This document shows, piece after piece, positions 21,101 through 28,375 of a stretch of DNA of 64,000 bases (within the stretch, counting starts at the first letter, position 1; every line of letters begins with the position of its first letter). This DNA comes from Aquimarina megaterium XH134 (GTDB lineage Bacteria; Bacteroidota; Bacteroidia; Flavobacteriales; Flavobacteriaceae). Under the pieces are notes generated by a model, which had not been told where the DNA came from, made no database searches, and was given only the letters and a program-made list of their open reading frames with translations. The DNA lies in NCBI RefSeq assembly GCF_000520975.1, contig NZ_JACB01000029.1, forward strand, positions 1-64,000. Reading direction: 5' to 3'. The position numbers were made by a program, and so were the translations under genes.

Positions 21101-24100
21101 TCTTTTTTTTCTTTACGATTTAATAACCGTGTAATATTTTGGCTGCTTTTTACCTCTCCGACAAGCATCGTATTATCTTGCTTACCATCAATAAATAAAG
21201 TAAGTTTTTGAACCAGTTCTTTTTTTGTTTTTGCAATTATAACTAGGCGATGATCAAAAGATTTTCTTCCTATTTGTAAAGTATGCGCAATATCTTTACA
21301 AGTAAGTAGTTTTTCTCCAGACAAATCATCCTGAAGGAATGCGCACAAACGAGCTGCTGTTTTCTGAAGTTGATCTTCATTTCTAGCAGAAAGCGGAAAG
21401 ATATACTCCTTAAACTTTGAAGATGATGTTTTTTCTTCTTCAATGGGAGTTACATATTCTTCAATGATAACATGTGCATTCGCTCCACCAGCTCCAAAAG
21501 AACTAATACCAGCTCGAAGCGGGTACTGAACACCTTCTACTGTCTTAGGTTTCCATTCTTTAACCTTTTGCTCGACATAAAATGGAGAATTTTCAAAATC
21601 GATAAAAGGGTTTAACTCAGAAGAATGCAGAGAAGGAACTAGTTTTCTATATTTCATTTGCAAGAGTACCTTGTGCAATCCTACAATACCAGCTGCGGCT
21701 TCAAGGTGTCCGATATTGGTTTTTACCGAACCTATAGAACATTCTTGTTTATCAACATTATATTCCTGAAAGGCTGTAGTTAAACCAGAAATCTCGATAG
21801 GATCACCCAGTTCGGTTCCTGTTCCGTGCGCTTCGATATAACCAATGCTTCGTGCGTCGATTTTAGCATTTTCTAATGCAGTAGTAACTACTTGGGCCTG
21901 TGATTTAGGGCTAGGTACCATAAATCCACTTGTTTTTCCTCCGTGATTGACGGCAATACCTTTAATCACTCCATACACATGATCTCCGTCCTTTATTGCT
22001 TTATCAAGAGGTTTAATATAAACTGCACCTACACCTTCGCCGGCTACATAGCCGTTAGCGCCTTTACCAAAGGTACGACATACGCCATCTGCAGAAAGTG
22101 CTCCGCCACTTTTATTAATGTCTATTTTGCTTTGATGCACGTCAAGATTAACTCCTCCTACAATGGCACCAGAACATTCTCCTTTATAGATTGCTTCACA
22201 AGCTAGATATAATGCACTTAAACTTGAGGAACAAGCCGTGTCTATAGGTAAACTTGGGCCAGAAAGGTTAAAAGCGTATGATACCCGATTAGCAATACCC
22301 CATAAATGTGAACTAGGGCTAACAAAATTTCCTTGCAGCTTTTCTTCTGTACCGATTACCTGATAAAGTGTCCATACAGCTCCTACATAAACCCCTATAT
22401 TTCGGGAAGCATCGTCATCTACTAATGTTTCTGGATAATAACCAGCGTCTTCGATAGCTTCCCAAGCCACTTCAAGAAAAAGTCTTTCCTGTGGATCCAG
22501 ATATTCAGCTTCTCTAGGAGATATGTTAAAAAACAGTGAATCAAATTTATCAATATCATCGATGAAACCTCCTCGATATTTTTCTGAAAACTTATTATGA
22601 AGGCGTTGCCCAAGACGAACATCTGGTATATCCTCGACACAATCTTTTGCTTGAGTTAGGTTATTCCAGAATTCATTCATGTTTTTGGCCTTAGGATAAC
22701 GGCCGGCTATCCCAACGATAGCAATATCAGCGGTTTGATATGGCTTATCACTAAGTATATTCTGATTTTCTGCTGTTTCTTTTGTCTTAATATCTGAATG
22801 AATCTGGGTAGATTTTCCTTTACTTTCTGCAACAGAGGTATTAGTGTCGTTATGTATTGAAGAGGTTTCAGAATTGAGTGTTTTTGAAACTACTTCTCCA
22901 GAAGTGTTATGATACTTTTTGAGTTTGAAATTGGTATGTATATTACCAAATGTTTCTGACTGATTGCCCTTTGGTAAGATCTCAGGAATATTAATTTTCT
23001 TCTTAAAGGCTTTAATCAACCTATTAGCAATTTCTTCTATTTTTTCCTGTTTTAAACCTACAGGTATAGCCAAGCGTACCAGATTATTAATTTCTGTATC
23101 TTTTTGCATTCCTACATTATGAGCTCCTGCCCGAATCCCTGTATTTAAATATAACCAGGATACAAATGACGCCACTTGGTGCTCAAATAATTTAAATTCA
23201 GGAATTTGTTTAACATCAATCAATATACAGTGCCCCAATGCGGGTTGTACAACAGGAATTCCTTGTTGTTTTAAAACCTTCCAGATTGTCTGTACAGATT
23301 GCAATCTATTACGAACCCGAGTCTCAATCTTATTTCTGTTATGAAATGATAACGCAATAACTTTTTTATCAATTACATCAAGCCCAATGCTCTCTTCCTG
23401 AATAAAGCTTTGAATTTTATTGTAAAGTTCAACATCATTGGTACCTATCAATCCTCCTTTATCTACGCAAAAATTCTTAGCCAAACTTGCAATTATTGCA
23501 TCTGCATAAGAGATCATTTCCCGTACTACATCCCAGACATTCTTCCCAGTAAATTCGTTTTCATGTTCTAAGATAAATAACGCATTTTCTACAATTCTTG
23601 TAGTATCAAAAACAAGAGGAATAGCATATTCTGAAAGGAAGGCTTTGACTTGTTTGAGATGTTGTAAGGATACTGGCGCTCCACCAGCAGCATTATCATT
23701 CATTTCGATAAAAACAAAAGCTATCGACTCTGTGTCTTCTTTTACTTGTTTTTTAAGAGCTTCCCAATTTAAGTTTCCTTTATATTGGTCTTCAGAATCT
23801 AACTTGTATACCTCTGGATGTGGTAACTCTATTGGTGTAAATCCATTTTCAATCTGATTAAAAATCATGGTAGGAAAAAGCAGGTTCTGAAGCACTTTCC
23901 CTTTTTTAGGCCATGATTTACAAAAAGCATGTTCTGCAGTACGGCCTGCAGTGGTTAACGTAAAATAAGAAAAAGGAAATATGCTTCTTAAACTCTCGGC
24001 CAGATCAACTGGTTGTTGCATCTGTGTGTATAAAAAGCCTAACTGATTTTGAATAGCTGGTAACTCTAGTTGAGCCCACGAATCGGTTTTTAGATCAAAT

Positions 24101-25731
24101 GTAACCTGATCATCTGGAATATTTAAAGGGTTATAACCATAATTTGATAGCATAACAGACCTTTCTTCTCCTTCAATCACCACTGCATGTTTCTCTTCTT
24201 GTGGATTTTCTTTTACTTGATTATACTCTCCATTTGCATTTAATGTATCCTGTTTTCCTGTTTTTGATTCTAATGTAGCAGTTTGCTTATATAATTTGGT
24301 GAATGTATGATTTTCTTGGTCTGAAGTTTGCATTTTCATCGGATCTGCAATCATCATAATAATATCGGTTACATTATCAGGATTGCTTCCTACGGGTCTG
24401 GAGAGAAATACAGTATTATGTTCTGGTCTGAATTTATTTTTGAATTGCAAATTTCCTTCATCGTTAAAAATATTTTGCCCACGTAGGTAATCCAGTGTTT
24501 TATCTAATTCTGGATCTGCATTTGATGAAGAGTTTAGTTTACAACCATATGTACCTCCTAAACTTAAAGTAGAATGTTCTTCGGTTTTTAAAATTTTGAT
24601 AATCTCTACAATTGCAAATTCTAATCCTCCCAGAGGCATCCCCTTTGGGTAGAATTCTAAATCCATTAAATATCCATTCTCTTCTGATGATAATTTTGAG
24701 ATAAGGATTACATTCTGCAGGACATCGTCGAGATATGTTAGAAAAAGCCTGTGTTCTGCACTTAAGTTACCAGATAGAATTTCTTCTTTGACTATATGAA
24801 TGAGTGGGTTAACCATTGTTCTTGGTGCACACCATTCGTCTATAATTCTGGTAATATTTTTGTCTACCTTTTTATCAGAACCATTTTGATATTCCTCGGT
24901 TCTACATTTTCCTGCTTTTTCAAACTTTGATACCTGATATCGTAAACGACGCATCTTGCTTCCTTGAAGCGTGAAATCTTTTATATTTACCCTTGACAAA
25001 ACGCCAAAAGGAGTGGCTGTAAATAAAACTCCTCCTATCGATTCTACTTGATCAACCGTGAAAAGATTGAGTTCAAAATTATTGTTGATACAGTATTGAT
25101 ATATTTCTTCTGTAATAACAGATAGATAATCTTTGGCTCCTGTATAACTATACACTAGTATGATATCCTTATAACGACTATAATTAAAATATCCCTTTTT
25201 TTCTGCCCCAATAAAAAGATTAGGAGCTATATTTCTTGTGCCTCTTGATGCAGAGCCTTCATTCTTATATTGGTTAAATAGTTTTTCTACCAGCTTTAGT
25301 AATTCTGGATGTTTATTAGCTTCTTTTTCTAATATAAGAATAGGAGTTTCTCTCGCAGATAGATCAAATTGATTATCAATTATTTTTGTGGTTTCTTCGA
25401 TAGAATTTAATGATTCTTCATTAGTGTATACGACTCGATCACTATCTTCCTTTTCTTTCTTAAATTTCTCTCTTAGTACTCCTTCATATTTATCAACAAA
25501 ATAATAGCTTAAATCACCAATATTGAAATTTTCAAAAAGTAAGGTCTTTGGCAAAGTCCCAAACTCTTCTTCTAATTTCTTGATAATCTGAAGGATACGA
25601 AATGAATCGATTCCTAACTCCTGAAATGGAGTAGATACACAATTATCTCCTATTGATATTTGAGTAAATTCAGATATAAGAGATTTTAGATAACACTCTG
25701 TTGATTCTAATAGTATTTCTTTATCTATCAT
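15178..25731 (-). CDS. Trans-AT PKS: ACP - DUF2156-like - PLP lyase - KS - DH - KR - ACP - KS - DH0
   Basis: 3517 residues. ACP1 1-85 (Ser43). Residues 125-465 resemble the DUF2156/LPG-synthase C-terminal GNAT fold (MDLEFYPKGMPLGGLEFA, 356-373). Residues 535-910 resemble tryptophanase/tyrosine phenol-lyase: AAGGAPVS (681-688), FDTTRIVENALFI (708-720), SYAD (741-744) and PLP lysine Lys752. KS1 1002-1428 is complete (Cys1167, His1302, His1342). DH1 1608-1890 has His1643, Asp1812 and Gln1816. KR about 1905-2390 has TGGAGGLG at 2153, with Ser2282, Tyr2295 and Asn2299; Asp2240 replaces the last Asp of LDD, suggesting B-type. ACP2 2415-2495 (Ser2457). KS2 2571-3006 is complete (Cys2740, His2875, His2922). 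DH2 3187-3470 lacks its His (Cys3220) and has Glu3388 for Asp. There are no AT domains. The ACP-DUF-PLP order resembles the sulfur-inserting DUF-SH region of leinamycin synthase; that function is inference. Confidence 0.95.
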   Translation of the reverse strand: MIDKEILLESTECYLKSLISEFTQISIGDNCVSTPFQELGIDSFRILQIIKKLEEEFGTLPKTLLFENFNIGDLSYYFVDKYEGVLREKFKKEKEDSDRVVYTNEESLNSIEETTKIIDNQFDLSARETPILILEKEANKHPELLKLVEKLFNQYKNEGSASRGTRNIAPNLFIGAEKKGYFNYSRYKDIILVYSYTGAKDYLSVITEEIYQYCINNNFELNLFTVDQVESIGGVLFTATPFGVLSRVNIKDFTLQGSKMRRLRYQVSKFEKAGKCRTEEYQNGSDKKVDKNITRIIDEWCAPRTMVNPLIHIVKEEILSGNLSAEHRLFLTYLDDVLQNVILISKLSSEENGYLMDLEFYPKGMPLGGLEFAIVEIIKILKTEEHSTLSLGGTYGCKLNSSSNADPELDKTLDYLRGQNIFNDEGNLQFKNKFRPEHNTVFLSRPVGSNPDNVTDIIMMIADPMKMQTSDQENHTFTKLYKQTATLESKTGKQDTLNANGEYNQVKENPQEEKHAVVIEGEERSVMLSNYGYNPLNIPDDQVTFDLKTDSWAQLELPAIQNQLGFLYTQMQQPVDLAESLRSIFPFSYFTLTTAGRTAEHAFCKSWPKKGKVLQNLLFPTMIFNQIENGFTPIELPHPEVYKLDSEDQYKGNLNWEALKKQVKEDTESIAFVFIEMNDNAAGGAPVSLQHLKQVKAFLSEYAIPLVFDTTRIVENALFILEHENEFTGKNVWDVVREMISYADAIIASLAKNFCVDKGGLIGTNDVELYNKIQSFIQEESIGLDVIDKKVIALSFHNRNKIETRVRNRLQSVQTIWKVLKQQGIPVVQPALGHCILIDVKQIPEFKLFEHQVASFVSWLYLNTGIRAGAHNVGMQKDTEINNLVRLAIPVGLKQEKIEEIANRLIKAFKKKINIPEILPKGNQSETFGNIHTNFKLKKYHNTSGEVVSKTLNSETSSIHNDTNTSVAESKGKSTQIHSDIKTKETAENQNILSDKPYQTADIAIVGIAGRYPKAKNMNEFWNNLTQAKDCVEDIPDVRLGQRLHNKFSEKYRGGFIDDIDKFDSLFFNISPREAEYLDPQERLFLEVAWEAIEDAGYYPETLVDDDASRNIGVYVGAVWTLYQVIGTEEKLQGNFVSPSSHLWGIANRVSYAFNLSGPSLPIDTACSSSLSALYLACEAIYKGECSGAIVGGVNLDVHQSKIDINKSGGALSADGVCRTFGKGANGYVAGEGVGAVYIKPLDKAIKDGDHVYGVIKGIAVNHGGKTSGFMVPSPKSQAQVVTTALENAKIDARSIGYIEAHGTGTELGDPIEISGLTTAFQEYNVDKQECSIGSVKTNIGHLEAAAGIVGLHKVLLQMKYRKLVPSLHSSELNPFIDFENSPFYVEQKVKEWKPKTVEGVQYPLRAGISSFGAGGANAHVIIEEYVTPIEEEKTSSSKFKEYIFPLSARNEDQLQKTAARLCAFLQDDLSGEKLLTCKDIAHTLQIGRKSFDHRLVIIAKTKKELVQKLTLFIDGKQDNTMLVGEVKSSQNITRLLNRKEKKEFIKFLSQSGDLSKLAQLWSVGFLADWQGIQDLEAGAKISLPTYPFADKRHWISDTSKSSNLSLHSTTALHPLIDSNESTFERQVFKKTFHDKDFFIYDHLVSEIPTLPGVAYLDFARKAGELATGRKVQIIKNILWLSPLTVVDSVPREVCIELKPNGGLVHFEVFSEEENNTKQIYSQGKLIYATHEELTAEPEYIDLEEIRTRCAKVTHGKEAYPLFKSLGLDLGPSFQVLQDIFKNDDEILGELLIPEIRNNDFNDYLLHPSLVDGSFQAGMAAQLGAQTGEMFVPYSIGEVEVLQPLKPKCFSYVKKVDDPGSKVSKVNVFIVDEDGMILVKIRESIGVPLVSVHEKPDQIKEEEEYSKLYYSHEWQKSPLEQEKVLANESGAILLFSPDEKLQKVYKDRYKKNEDIILIEPGDEYKKFGNHRYKVNPKNPADFKKLFEALNKEVIKKICFAWPIGDELKDGDEYNEGFIEKSFDYGIYSFLILCQSLIEQKLDNIQLLYLYLGQIDATQPHHEAINGFAKTLQMEHPKLYCRILEIQQSKNSYDKILDIALTELHSDNSNEMTIRYQEEERYIRKVKEFSLLQDKDADTTDSFGLKENGVYIITGGAGGLGLIFAEYLAAQCKARLVLTGRSKLSDERKIKLDKLSEAGAEVIYIPADVSISKDVENLIKETKSKFGEINGIIHSAGVLRDSYIRNKTREEMEAVFAPKVYGTLYLDSVTKDEDLDFFVTFSSLAAVGGNAGQCDYSFANHFMDSFAEKRKFLQGKGERSGVTLSLNWSLWADGGMRLDEQTEIFFKKNLGIKPLSIKTGLEAFEKGLHTQKAQFVVLEGVQEKIERAWGINEQETSKAEVIDSETSTDSEVLVDQQADKELFTMVRNALSEIVMEMLKLDPEDISYDKILLDLGFDSIGLTTYSNRINELYELDITPVLFFEYPSIKEIATFLSREHKNEVQKTHKVSGGASSSDARKEVSQPTKGKEQQSDTEKGIYGINKGWNASALDPQSPQSSGIELSTESRFIDQPIAIVGMSGVMPGSENLEEFWENLENEKNLITVIPEDRWNWEDYDGDPFTEKNKTNSKWGGFMSDVDKFDPSFFGISPREAEMMDPQQRIFLETVWKAIEDSGHKVSDLSGTKTGLFVGVATRDYADSLVDNQIPLDGYTASGNSHSVLVNRVSFLLNLRGPSAPLDTACSSSLIAVHRAIESIHTGSCDMAIVGGVQLMLTPAAYISFGMAGMLSGDGKCKTFDKSANGYVRGEGSGAIFLKPLDKAEADRDHIYAVIKATTENHGGKVTMLTAPNPVAQTDLLVEAYEKAHIDPSTVGYIECHGTGTSLGDPIEIQALNKTFSELYKKHDKVPAKTPHCGLSSVKTNIGHLETAAGIAGVLKVLLSLKHKKIPATLHFEELNPYINLKDSPLYIVDKTQNWEVIKDDQDNTLPRRAGVSSFGFGGANSHIVLEEYIEKEDHSQVQSDESHIIVLSAKTEDRLKAYAQLLYNHIEKHDINIIDLAFTLQVGRDEMNERLALVVLSIEELKEKLSDYLNQKENLEDIFYDRIKQNSAAVIDSTESNDFSENQINKYINDKNYSKLAEAWVMGIDIDWVQFYEQIKPRRISLPTYPFARERYWFNLADSEKLKSEGEFEKLHPLLHYNSSTLNQQCYTSIFSGKEFFVKDCKIQQQNVMPFTACLEMAYVAVKNAMPDLNESISLELRNTSWAHLLTLKENKEVNISLFENDYKGVDYEIYSTEGEKEIIHCQGEVVMGANQTSTKIDIVQLKTYFAAELLDAEKLYHILKQMDMSYGSSFKGIKNFYKGEDQILALLSLPETIVDDYENYTLHPSLLESSLQLGIGLLTDLNPKLNQPILPVDIGSMKLFSPYQKELYAWVRYSKGSKPEDDIVNIDIDLTNVSGEICIKMKSLSFDNSLHKQSIKNSHKDFEMLINAIQNYDSNQTEYTDTEDHTVSFDKLLKDVY

Positions 25732-25792
25732 TTTCTTGTATGGTAACTATGAAAAGGTATCTGAATGATTAATATTTTTCTGAGTTTTTGTA

Positions 25793-25807
25793 GTGTAGTA
25801 ACTACAC
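25793..25807. promoter_or_regulatory. Perfect 15-bp palindrome upstream of PKS A
   Basis: GTGTAGT and ACTACAC are arranged around a single central A, 62 bp before the PKS A start codon. As RNA it would form a short GC-containing hairpin with a 3-5 nt loop. As DNA it could be an operator. No T-run follows on the minus strand, so it is not a standard terminator. Confidence 0.5.
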
Positions 25808-25992
25808 AAAATCGACAAATATCTCTGATACTTTTTATAAAAATTTATTAAGATCTGTTCGTTCCCTTTCCTAAGCACAAAATTGCTTTTTTCGTGTTTT
25901 ATAACCTCAATTTTAAAGACATGAGGTGTGGATAGTGATAATAATCCAGATTAACACCAAAGGGATATTTTGAAAATACGGGAAGAGGGTTT

Positions 25993-26010
25993 GGTTACCT
26001 TTCTTTAACC
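25993..26010 (-). promoter_or_regulatory. Small hairpin just after the antiterminator stop codon
   Basis: Arms GGTTA and TAACC with an 8-nt purine-rich loop on the minus strand, 12 bp beyond the stop at 26023. It is too short and lacks the U-tract expected of a terminator. It could be part of an antitermination or attenuation element; this is a weak call. Confidence 0.3.
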
Positions 26011-26022
26011 ACCGGACAGGGA

Positions 26023-26586
26023 CTATTTATTTTTTTGCAAAATATTGGTACAAACATTAATAAATACAGTATGGTTTATTTCTTTGAGACGAATCCCAAA
26101 TCTTGTTTTACCTTTTTGCTCTACCAAAATGCCTTCGTGGCCCGTTAATGGCCCGTGAATAATTTTTACTTGTTCTCCTTCATAAAAAGTAGTTTCGACA
26201 GAAACATCTTCTTCAAGTAATAGCATTTTTTTGATAGTATTTATATCATTTGGTGAAATGACTGAAGGATTTTGTCCACATTTAATATATGTAGCTATTT
26301 TGGGAAGTCTCGAAATATCATAAATCTCACTCATTTTAGTGTTTACGAAAATATAACCTGGAAAAAGTGGAGATTCTATAAGTTTCTTCTGTCTGTTTTT
26401 CCATACTTTCAATGTTCTGGTTAATGGAAGAAATGCATCATATTCTCTTGCCAAAAGATCGTTGTACACTATTTTTTCGGCACGTGGTGAGGTATAAAAA
26501 ATATACCAGTTTTTTTCATTTCTTTTTCTTCTTCTTTCCAATACCAATCTAGGATATATGGTCTCATTAGGTTTAGCTGTATTCAT
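26023..26586 (-). CDS. UpxY/LoaP-like NusG paralogue, transcription antiterminator
   Basis: 187 residues. The N-terminal NGN domain begins NWYIFYTSPRAEKIVYNDL (about 26-44), with the family stretch SPLFPGYIFV near residue 75. A C-terminal KOW-type region follows (YEGEQVKIIHGPLTGHEGILVE). This is the specialised NusG family (RfaH, UpxY, LoaP) that helps RNA polymerase through long operons. UpxY proteins head capsule operons in Bacteroides, and LoaP acts on polyketide operons in Bacillus relatives. Here it is the first gene of a >26 kb PKS cluster, 291 bp before PKS A. The start ATG at 26586 lies inside the first unit of a tandem repeat array, and its first codons are repeated five times upstream as mini-ORFs. 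Confidence 0.9.
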   Translation of the reverse strand: MNTAKPNETIYPRLVLERRRKRNEKNWYIFYTSPRAEKIVYNDLLAREYDAFLPLTRTLKVWKNRQKKLIESPLFPGYIFVNTKMSEIYDISRLPKIATYIKCGQNPSVISPNDINTIKKMLLLEEDVSVETTFYEGEQVKIIHGPLTGHEGILVEQKGKTRFGIRLKEINHTVFINVCTNILQKNK

Positions 26587-27723
26587 TATTTAAGTCGGTT
26601 TATTAAGAGTTGATAATGATCTTTAATCTTATTAAGATCCACTAAAAAAGCTATAGCCTTATTAGGTGTGTGGTTGTGAGTATATTTTACAATTGGGCAT
26701 ACTTTAAGCTGGTCAATTAGCATTTTCCAATCAACTGATTCTTATTAGCTTAAAAAATCTAGTGTGGTTTAGGTGTAGTCATTATTTAAGTTGGTTTGTT
26801 TTAAGAGTTGATAATAATCTTTAATCTTATTAAGAAGTAACCTTAATGAGACGTGTGGTTGTAGATGTAAGTTTTACAATTGGACATACTTTAAGCTGGT
26901 CAATTAGCATTTTCCAATCAACTGATTCTTATTTGTTTAAAAAATCTAGTGTGGTTTAGGTGTAGTCATTATTTAAGTTGGTTTGTTTTAAGAGTTGATA
27001 ATAATCTTTAATCTTATTAAGAAATAACCTTAATGAGACGTGTGGTTGTAGATGTAAGTTTTACAATTGGACATACTTTAAGCTGGTCAATTAGCATTTT
27101 CCAATCAACTGATTCTTATTTGTTTAAAAAATCTAGTGTGGTTTAGGTGTAGTCATTATTTAAGTTGGTTTGTTTTAAGAGTTGATAATAATCTTTAATC
27201 TTATTAAGAAATAACCTTAATGAGACGTGTGGTTGTAGATGTAAGTTTTACAATTGGACATACTTTAAGCTGGTCAATTAGCATTTTCCAATCAACTGAT
27301 TCTTATTTGTTTAAAAAATCTAGTGTGGTTTAGGTGTAGTCATTATTTAAGTTGGTTTGTTTTAAGAGTTGATAATAATCTTTAATCTTATTAAGAAATA
27401 ACCTTAATGAGACGTGTGGTTGTAGATGTAAGTTTTACAATTGGACATACTTTAAGCTGGTCAATTAGCATTTTCCAATCAACTGATTCTTATTTGTTTA
27501 AAAAATCTAGTGTGGTTTAGGTGTAGTCATTATTTAAGTTGGTTTGTTAAGAGTTGATAATAATCTTTAATCTTATTAAGATCGACTAAAAAAGCTGAGA
27601 CCTTAATTAGACCTGTCGTGGTTGTGAATATGTGTTTTTATGATTGGGCATACTTCAAGCTGGTCAATTAGCATTTTCCAATCAACTGTATTTTATTTGT
27701 TTTAAAAAGTAATTAGTGGGGTA
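26583..27723 (-). repeat. Six tandem direct repeats (187-196 bp) forming the leader of the PKS operon
   Basis: Units begin at 26583, 26779, 26966, 27153, 27340 and 27527. The spacings are 196, then four times 187, and the last unit decays near 27723. The inner four are almost identical (one visible difference at about 26837). The outer two share extra sequence (GATCsACTAAAAAAGCT, and GGGCATAC where the inner ones have GGACATAC), so they look older and the inner ones recently amplified. On the minus strand each unit contains a leader of about 160 nt ending in CTTAAATAATG, the same context as the antiterminator start. Each also has a weak hairpin (AGTTGATT / AATTGACC, 10-nt loop). The units are contiguous with no spacers, so this is not a CRISPR array. 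Confidence 0.95.
26759..27530 (-). other. Five 7-codon mini-ORFs (MTTPKPH-stop), one per repeat unit
   Basis: On the minus strand the starts are at 26782, 26969, 27156, 27343 and 27530, each stopping 24 nt later (26759, 26946, 27133, 27320, 27507). They have the same CTTAAATA context before ATG as the real antiterminator gene. Their codons align with its first residues (MNTAKPN versus MTTPKPH), about 15 of 19 bases being identical. They are therefore duplicated copies of the gene start that end early in a stop codon. Whether they are translated is unknown. If the array is transcribed they would be tandem upstream ORFs. Confidence 0.7.
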
Positions 27724-27770
27724 TTGGTATTATTAAAATTCGATAAGATTCGAAAATCACACCGGGGGTT

Positions 27771-27796
27771 GGTCAATTAGCAAAATTTGCTTGACC
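27771..27796. promoter_or_regulatory. Inverted repeat at the distal edge of the repeat array
   Basis: Outer arms GGTCAA and TTGACC enclose inner arms AGCAAA and TTTGCT, making a near-complete 26-bp palindrome. The left half repeats the GGTCAATTAGC stretch that occurs once in every tandem unit. It may be an operator or a remnant of a repeat unit that became palindromic. Confidence 0.5.
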
Positions 27797-27844
27797 TGTG
27801 CTCTCCTTTTAAACATCTCTTATTTCTAATAACAGAACAAGAAA

Positions 27845-27891
27845 TGGTAATGAAATTTCACTTTGTTTCTTTAACAAAGATTATTTCACCA
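27845..27891. terminator. Long imperfect hairpin, possible terminator or leader element
   Basis: Nested arms TGGT/ACCA-like ends, TGAAAT/ATTTCA, and a perfect CTTTGTT/AACAAAG core around a 5-nt loop. It lies about 490 bp after the serine hydrolase stop and 120 bp before the repeats. No strong T-run follows on the minus strand. It may end stray transcription or form part of the PKS leader. Confidence 0.4.
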
Positions 27892-28375
27892 GTAAAATTA
27901 TAATGACTTTCTCACATATCTTCTTAATTTTATGTTAATTTTATTGTGAATGCTAGTATAAATAACAATTTGAACACATTGCATTTTTCAAGCAGATTTA
28001 AATAATTACAACACATTATGGATCAAATAATTACATCTTGTTCGTTTTTAATGAATACTTAACAAAAAGTAGAAAAAAAACTTATTTTAACAAGAATTTA
28101 TATTCCTAATACTATTTTGTGAGGAAGCGCAATATCTTATCTGGATAACCAAAATGACATTTTTTTGCAAATACAAGATCGTCCTATAATTATAATAATT
28201 ACAGATTTCTAAAGGCATTTTATCGACAATAAAATATAGTCTTCAAATTCTTAGAAAGCTGTAAATAGTTTTTGTTTGATTTGCGTGAGAGTTGTCCATA
28301 AGAATAAGTAGTCAAAGTGTAAAAGAATCAATAACATAAACTGTGTTAAATCAGAATAAAGGTGTCAACTCCAAG

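Larger units (their letters stand above)
25732..26022 (-). other. 291-bp gap between antiterminator gene and PKS A
   Basis: No ORF of note. It holds two small inverted repeats (25793-25807 and 25993-26010). No U-rich terminator follows either repeat on the minus strand, so read-through from the antiterminator gene into PKS A is plausible. This is the place where an RNA element for an UpxY/LoaP-type factor could sit. Confidence 0.6.
27724..28375. other. Intergenic region upstream of the repeat array, AT-rich
   Basis: 650 bp with no gene I can support on either strand. It holds two inverted repeats (27771-27796 and 27845-27891). I searched by eye for a TAnnTTTG -7 box reading towards the repeats and found no convincing one, so the operon promoter is not located. 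It separates the serine hydrolase gene (3' end at 28376) from the PKS leader. Confidence 0.6.

Noticed and set aside
23000..24150. PLP domain of PKS A as a simple aminotransferase
   Set aside because: The NDNAAGGAPVS and FDTTRIVENALFI stretches and the SYAD lysine region match tryptophanase/tyrosine phenol-lyase, not class I-III aminotransferases.
26583..27723. CRISPR-like repeat array
   Set aside because: Units of 187-196 bp are contiguous, without unique spacers, and no cas genes are present.
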